64,000 nt of DNA. Origin: Homalodisca vitripennis. Lineage: Eukaryota; Arthropoda; Insecta; Hemiptera; Cicadellidae. The stretch lies in contig NW_025777632.1 in the NCBI RefSeq assembly GCF_021130785.1, positions 1-64,000 on the forward strand, given 5' to 3'. Both the position numbers and the translations under genes were made by a program. Shown here one piece after another: positions 61,670 through 64,000 of the stretch. The notes below the pieces were generated by a model. That model worked only from the letters and a program-made list of their open reading frames with translations. It did not search any database and was not told the origin of the DNA. Within the stretch, counting starts at the first letter, position 1. Every line of letters starts with the position of its first letter.

Positions 61670-62095
61670 TAATCCTCATTCCTCTAAGATTCATCTGTGG
61701 ACTCTTGGATCTGTGTAGTCCGTACTTAGTCGAGAAGTGGAGGTTCAGAACCCAGCTTAACTTTATAGAAGGCAATAATTACTTAAATACCAGTTAGGTT
61801 TAAAAAGATCTTTCTCGCCACCCGTTAGAATGTATCCTTCAAGGTCCGGAATGACTGCAAAGTAATTGTTCCCCTGTCTGTTCCGTTTACTCATCTGACC
61901 TAGCTCTGGTGAGTTCCTACTGTTGTCAGCCTAACGCGAGAAAGAATCCAAGGCTCGCGGGTATAACTTCTGCGGTGTTCATGGGCATAATTCCCCGCAC
62001 CACCCATTTCACAACATAGGCATTTTAATTGCCCAATACCTCGGTCTATATACCACACTGGATGAGTGTATAGGCTTTTGGCATTTGACTTAAAA
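61670..62095. other. GC-richer island in higher-order repeat copy 2
   Basis: Paralog of 49630-50050. A small deletion removes 'ctcgctatgtgtta' near 61826. Confidence 0.4.
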
Positions 62096-62174
62096 TTCTT
62101 CTACATTTTAAACAGTTTAGTACTAGCAACAAAATAATGTATTAGGAATTACCATACGAAATACTATAATGTTA

Positions 62175-62335
62175 CTATATTTAAACAGCTTGCACGAACA
62201 AGCACTGGAACTCAGGCCCTTGAGTTGATAAGCTGAGACAGAATTACTCAGCTACGGTAGCAGGTGCCTACTAGACACATTCTGGTAATTCTTCCTGCAG
62301 CTTGTGCTCACTAGATATGAAAATGCACATTTTGC
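62175..62335 (-). repeat. tRNA-like module in higher-order repeat copy 2
   Basis: Paralog of 50150-50310. A partial second copy (62745-62820) repeats 'agaattactcagctacggta' and 'cacattctggtagttcttc' within 600 bp. Confidence 0.5.
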
Positions 62336-64000
62336 ATTAATGTAGGCCTACTCTAATTAATCTTGCTATATTGCATTAATGTTGCTGTATTGCAAAATTC
62401 TTGTCGTGAAACGGAAAATATAATTTAGTTTAAGCGAATAGTTTTAAGGATCGGAAAATTTTTCAGTACGCATTTGTAACTGTCACATTTATATTGCCTG
62501 ATTTTTGTTTCGTGTACTATGGAAGTTCACCTAACAAAAGAAGTGAAACTACTATTTTTGTATAAACTATTTAAAAGTATATCAATTATTACATAATTTT
62601 AAACACAATTTAGTTGGTCTAATTTGTATTAGTCAGTCATTATAATCTACTTTCAACTTTTTGTAGTATTTATGCTACTACTGAATAAAGAGAAGAGATT
62701 TATGAGATATAGCTAAGAAAGTGTTTTCGTAAACAATTCTATGATACAGACAGAATTACTCAGCTACGGTAGCAGGTGTCTACTAGACACATTCTGGTAG
62801 TTCTTCCTGCACCTTGTGCCTGAATTTAACTATTCAGATTAACAAATCATAAGATTATTGAATACCTTAAATAATATTAAGCCTATACTGCATGCACACT
62901 TTAGGTGTACGGGATATTAAAAACAGCCCAAAACCAAACGTAACAGAATTCAGAATAATGTACCATACCTTTTACGAGGAACGTACAGTTGGTTTTATTG
63001 TGCATAGTAATCATCTTTGTGCAAGGTATAAAAGTAATAAAAATATCCCAATCGTAAATTTATTTTTAATATTAATCAAGTTAATATTTTTATATTTTGT
63101 AGACATTTATGATCAATAACATATTCACTGGAAAAGTTATTTGTGCTATGGTAAATTGTCAAGAAAACTAGGTTATAAACTACGTACTTTAGATGTCAAG
63201 AGATAGTGAGAGCAGAAACTACGATATACAAACAATAAAAAATAACTCACTGTAGTTTCTGGTCCAGGTCCTCTCTCTGAGCCTCACATCGTGTTCCTTG
63301 TTCTCTAGCTTTCAGAGTTGCTGTGATTAGAGTGAATTTTATTTATAGTAGTGAGCAATTCAGAATATTTAAATACCCTGAACTTTTCTTTCGTTGTTTC
63401 CATCGATATAAGTAATTTAGATGTGTACACCTCTAGGGGGCATATCAGCTGGATTACTTCAAGGAAAATGTCCATATTTTATCCTACGCAAGTGACGTTC
63501 TTTTATAATCATTGACGTACAATAAGATGCGTTTGTATTTATTTTCTGCTCTAGGACTAAAGCATTTACGAGTATAAGCAAACATCATTTAGTTTTGTAA
63601 AATTGACGACATATAACCGTAAAAATATGAAATTGATCGTCAGCCAAAACTTGAATTGGTGCTGGATATAATACTTTTTTATTAAAACATTTAACAACAA
63701 TTAATTATAACGGTCAGACACGTAAGTGATAGTAATATCACCGTCAGACAACGATATGGAAAGACTAAATTAGCCATTTTCTGCCAGAAATTTGCTACCT
63801 ATATTGTCTAAACTAAAAGTGTTTATATTTATGTAAAGAATGACCTACGAGAATTTAAATCTGGTTCTTTGCAAAATATTTTTGCATACTAATTTTTATG
63901 TTTTACTCTAACCTTGGTCAATAAACGTTCCCAGCGTGCCCTAGCCTAACTTGAAATAAGGGTTTATATCAATTACTTATTACTACACAACCCTGCAACA

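Larger units (their letters stand above)
56289..64000 (+). repeat. Higher-order repeat, copy 2 (cut by window end)
   Basis: Second copy of 43838-51900. Compared with copy 1 it lacks about 397 bp (copy-1 positions about 47986-48382, including a whole core box) at its own position about 60435. It has about 100 extra bp at 62690-62790 that carry a second half tRNA-like module. The minus-strand 68-residue frames at 44738-44944 and 57196-57402 differ at one residue only because the DNA is duplicated. Confidence 0.92.

Overview
The window looks like a gene-poor, repeat-dense piece of an AT-rich animal nuclear genome, most likely an arthropod and probably an insect. It carries Jockey-clade non-LTR retrotransposons, mariner transposase remnants and a tRNA-derived SINE in long AT-rich non-coding DNA. 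I cannot name the species. I find no host protein-coding gene, no rRNA, no functional tRNA and no CRISPR. Every ORF with a recognisable protein signature belongs to a degraded transposable element.

The dominant structure is an old, diverged tandem array. A conserved core (an 'aaactaggatgtaaactgctt' stretch, then a CTGGTCCTGGTCC box, then a 'gtttccatggatat' stretch) recurs about eleven times, always on the + strand: near 7.7, 12.9, 14.4, 22.6, 30.5, 44.8, 48.0, 51.1, 54.7, 57.3 and 63.3 kb. On the right the spacing is mostly about 3.1 kb (range 2.6-3.6). On the left several intervals become near-multiples of 3.1 kb once inserted retrotransposons are subtracted. The right third is a higher-order repeat: about 43.84-51.9 kb recurs at about 56.29-64.0 kb with a shift of about 12.46 kb and high identity. 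The second copy runs off the window end.

Layout. 0.8-3.7 kb: G-tract repeats followed by about 180-bp diverged tandem units. 7.0-9.2 kb: first type-A array unit, followed by a GC-richer island. 10-14.7 kb: more array modules and a complete SINE with 12-bp target-site duplications. 17.76-20.0 kb: 5'-truncated Jockey-like element TE1 containing a fold-back inverted duplication. 20.0-25.5 kb: module C, a short satellite, the second type-A unit and mariner remnant 1. 25.495-30.204 kb: full-length but dead Jockey-like element TE2 with 10-bp target-site duplications. 30-39.7 kb: array modules, a 340-435-bp tandem series, and a candidate promoter, exon and intron near 36.1-36.3 kb. 39.9-43.56 kb: modules X and C and element TE3, a close relative of TE1. 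43.56-64 kb: the higher-order repeat, with mariner remnant 2 in the spacer.

The elements and the array explain each other. Other array copies act as empty sites that fix the ends of TE1 and TE2. The two mariner remnants share one flank, so they probably descend from a single insertion copied by array duplication. All coordinates were read by eye. Identities are visual estimates, not alignments.
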